Source: Bacteroidota bacterium
GTDB taxonomy: Bacteria; Bacteroidota; Bacteroidia; B-17B0; Aurantibacillaceae
Assembly: GCA_025360565.1 (NCBI GenBank)
Contig: JANYBY010000246.1
Location: 1 to 6,572 of the forward strand
Reading direction: 5' to 3'
Length of the DNA stretch: 6,572 bases
The first letter of the stretch is position 1. Each line of letters opens with the position of its first letter. A program made the position numbers and the translations under genes. The notes beneath the pieces are model-generated. The model saw only the letters and a list, made by a program, of their open reading frames with translations, was not told where the DNA came from and searched no databases. Shown in pieces: positions 6,228 to 6,572 of this stretch.

Positions 6228-6572
6228 TTAATTCTCCATCTCAATTATATTGAAAGGGAAATTAAGCAACACTGCGTAATCCTCACCCGCTTCGCGAATA
6301 GAGTCATCTCCTTTTTCGTAATGCCAGTTTATTTTGAGGTCATCACGAATGATAGATTTAAGATAACGCGCCAGCATTTTAGAGGAGGTGGTATTAAAAT
6401 AATCCAGACGAATATCCAAAGTCAAAACTTTATTTTTATTATGAGATAAGCTCATGTTGGTTAAGATCTCGAGCTGATTAAAGAACTCATCCGGATTTTC
6501 GGGAATTATTTTTCCGCTAATATTAATAATCCCTTCTTCAAAAGAAGCAACCACGAGCGGTGTATGGATGGT
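6228..6572 (-). CDS. DUF1987/SiaC-family regulatory phosphoprotein (5' end cut by window edge)
   Basis: The frame is open to the right edge, with 114 residues visible. A GTG at 6554-6552 could serve as a start, but codons before it encode TIHTPL, which fits the Thr-Pro segment that opens this family, so the true start probably lies beyond 6572. Features resembling Pseudomonas SiaC are IPENP (residues 23-27 of the visible frame), LDIRLDYFNTTSSK (52-65), INWHYEKGDDSI (81-92) and NFPFNIIE near the end. In SiaC, the threonine of the Asn-Thr-Ser-Ser motif is phosphorylated by the kinase SiaB and dephosphorylated by the phosphatase SiaA, and this controls binding to the diguanylate cyclase SiaD. 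Thr61 here is the equivalent, with Thr62 beside it. The fold is a small cytoplasmic STAS-like protein with no signal or membrane segment. It converges on rel with 24 bases between stops. Family assignment is good; the pathway in this organism is unknown. Confidence 0.82.
   Translation of the reverse strand, partial: TIHTPLVVASFEEGIINISGKIIPENPDEFFNQLEILTNMSLSHNKNKVLTLDIRLDYFNTTSSKMLARYLKSIIRDDLKINWHYEKGDDSIREAGEDYAVLLNFPFNIIEMEN

Overview
The window is ordinary, densely coded chromosome from a member of the Bacteroidota. Four things point there. The DNA is AT-rich, and the starts show no clear purine-rich Shine-Dalgarno sequence. There is a good match to the Bacteroidota-type promoter (TTG, 19 bases, then a TAnnTTTG-like box). 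The OmpA-like lipoprotein and the Rel protein resemble Bacteroidota versions as I remember them. All four stop codons of the genes ending inside the window that could be read directly, plus that of the right-hand partial gene, are TAA. A genus cannot be assigned from this sequence alone.

Left part, minus strand: a putative OmpA-like coiled-coil lipoprotein gene (start taken at 1364, end 360) is followed 26 bases later by mscL, the large-conductance mechanosensitive channel gene, which runs off the left edge. They look like a two-gene envelope operon driven from a promoter around 1436-1465.

Centre, plus strand: acs (acetyl-CoA synthetase, 1531-3420), ogt (O6-methylguanine-DNA methyltransferase, 3422-3919) and rel (bifunctional (p)ppGpp synthetase/hydrolase, start taken at 4002, end 6203) run in one direction. 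The acs-ogt gap is a single base and the ogt-rel gap is 82 bases with no promoter that I can see. The 121-base divergent region before acs holds the minus-strand promoter, a weaker plus-strand candidate next to it, and a near-exact direct repeat in the presumed acs leader.

Right part, minus strand: a 5'-truncated DUF1987/SiaC-family gene converges on rel with 24 bases between the stops.

The plus-strand cluster joins acetate activation, repair of alkylated DNA and the stringent-response alarmone enzyme, all of which a cell might want in slow or starved growth; that functional link is inference. I saw no mobile element, CRISPR array, RNA gene or unknown multi-gene system. The points most worth a second look are the SiaC-like protein, the substituted pore residues of MscL, the RxRD variant in the Rel synthetase domain, and the architecture of the divergent promoter region.
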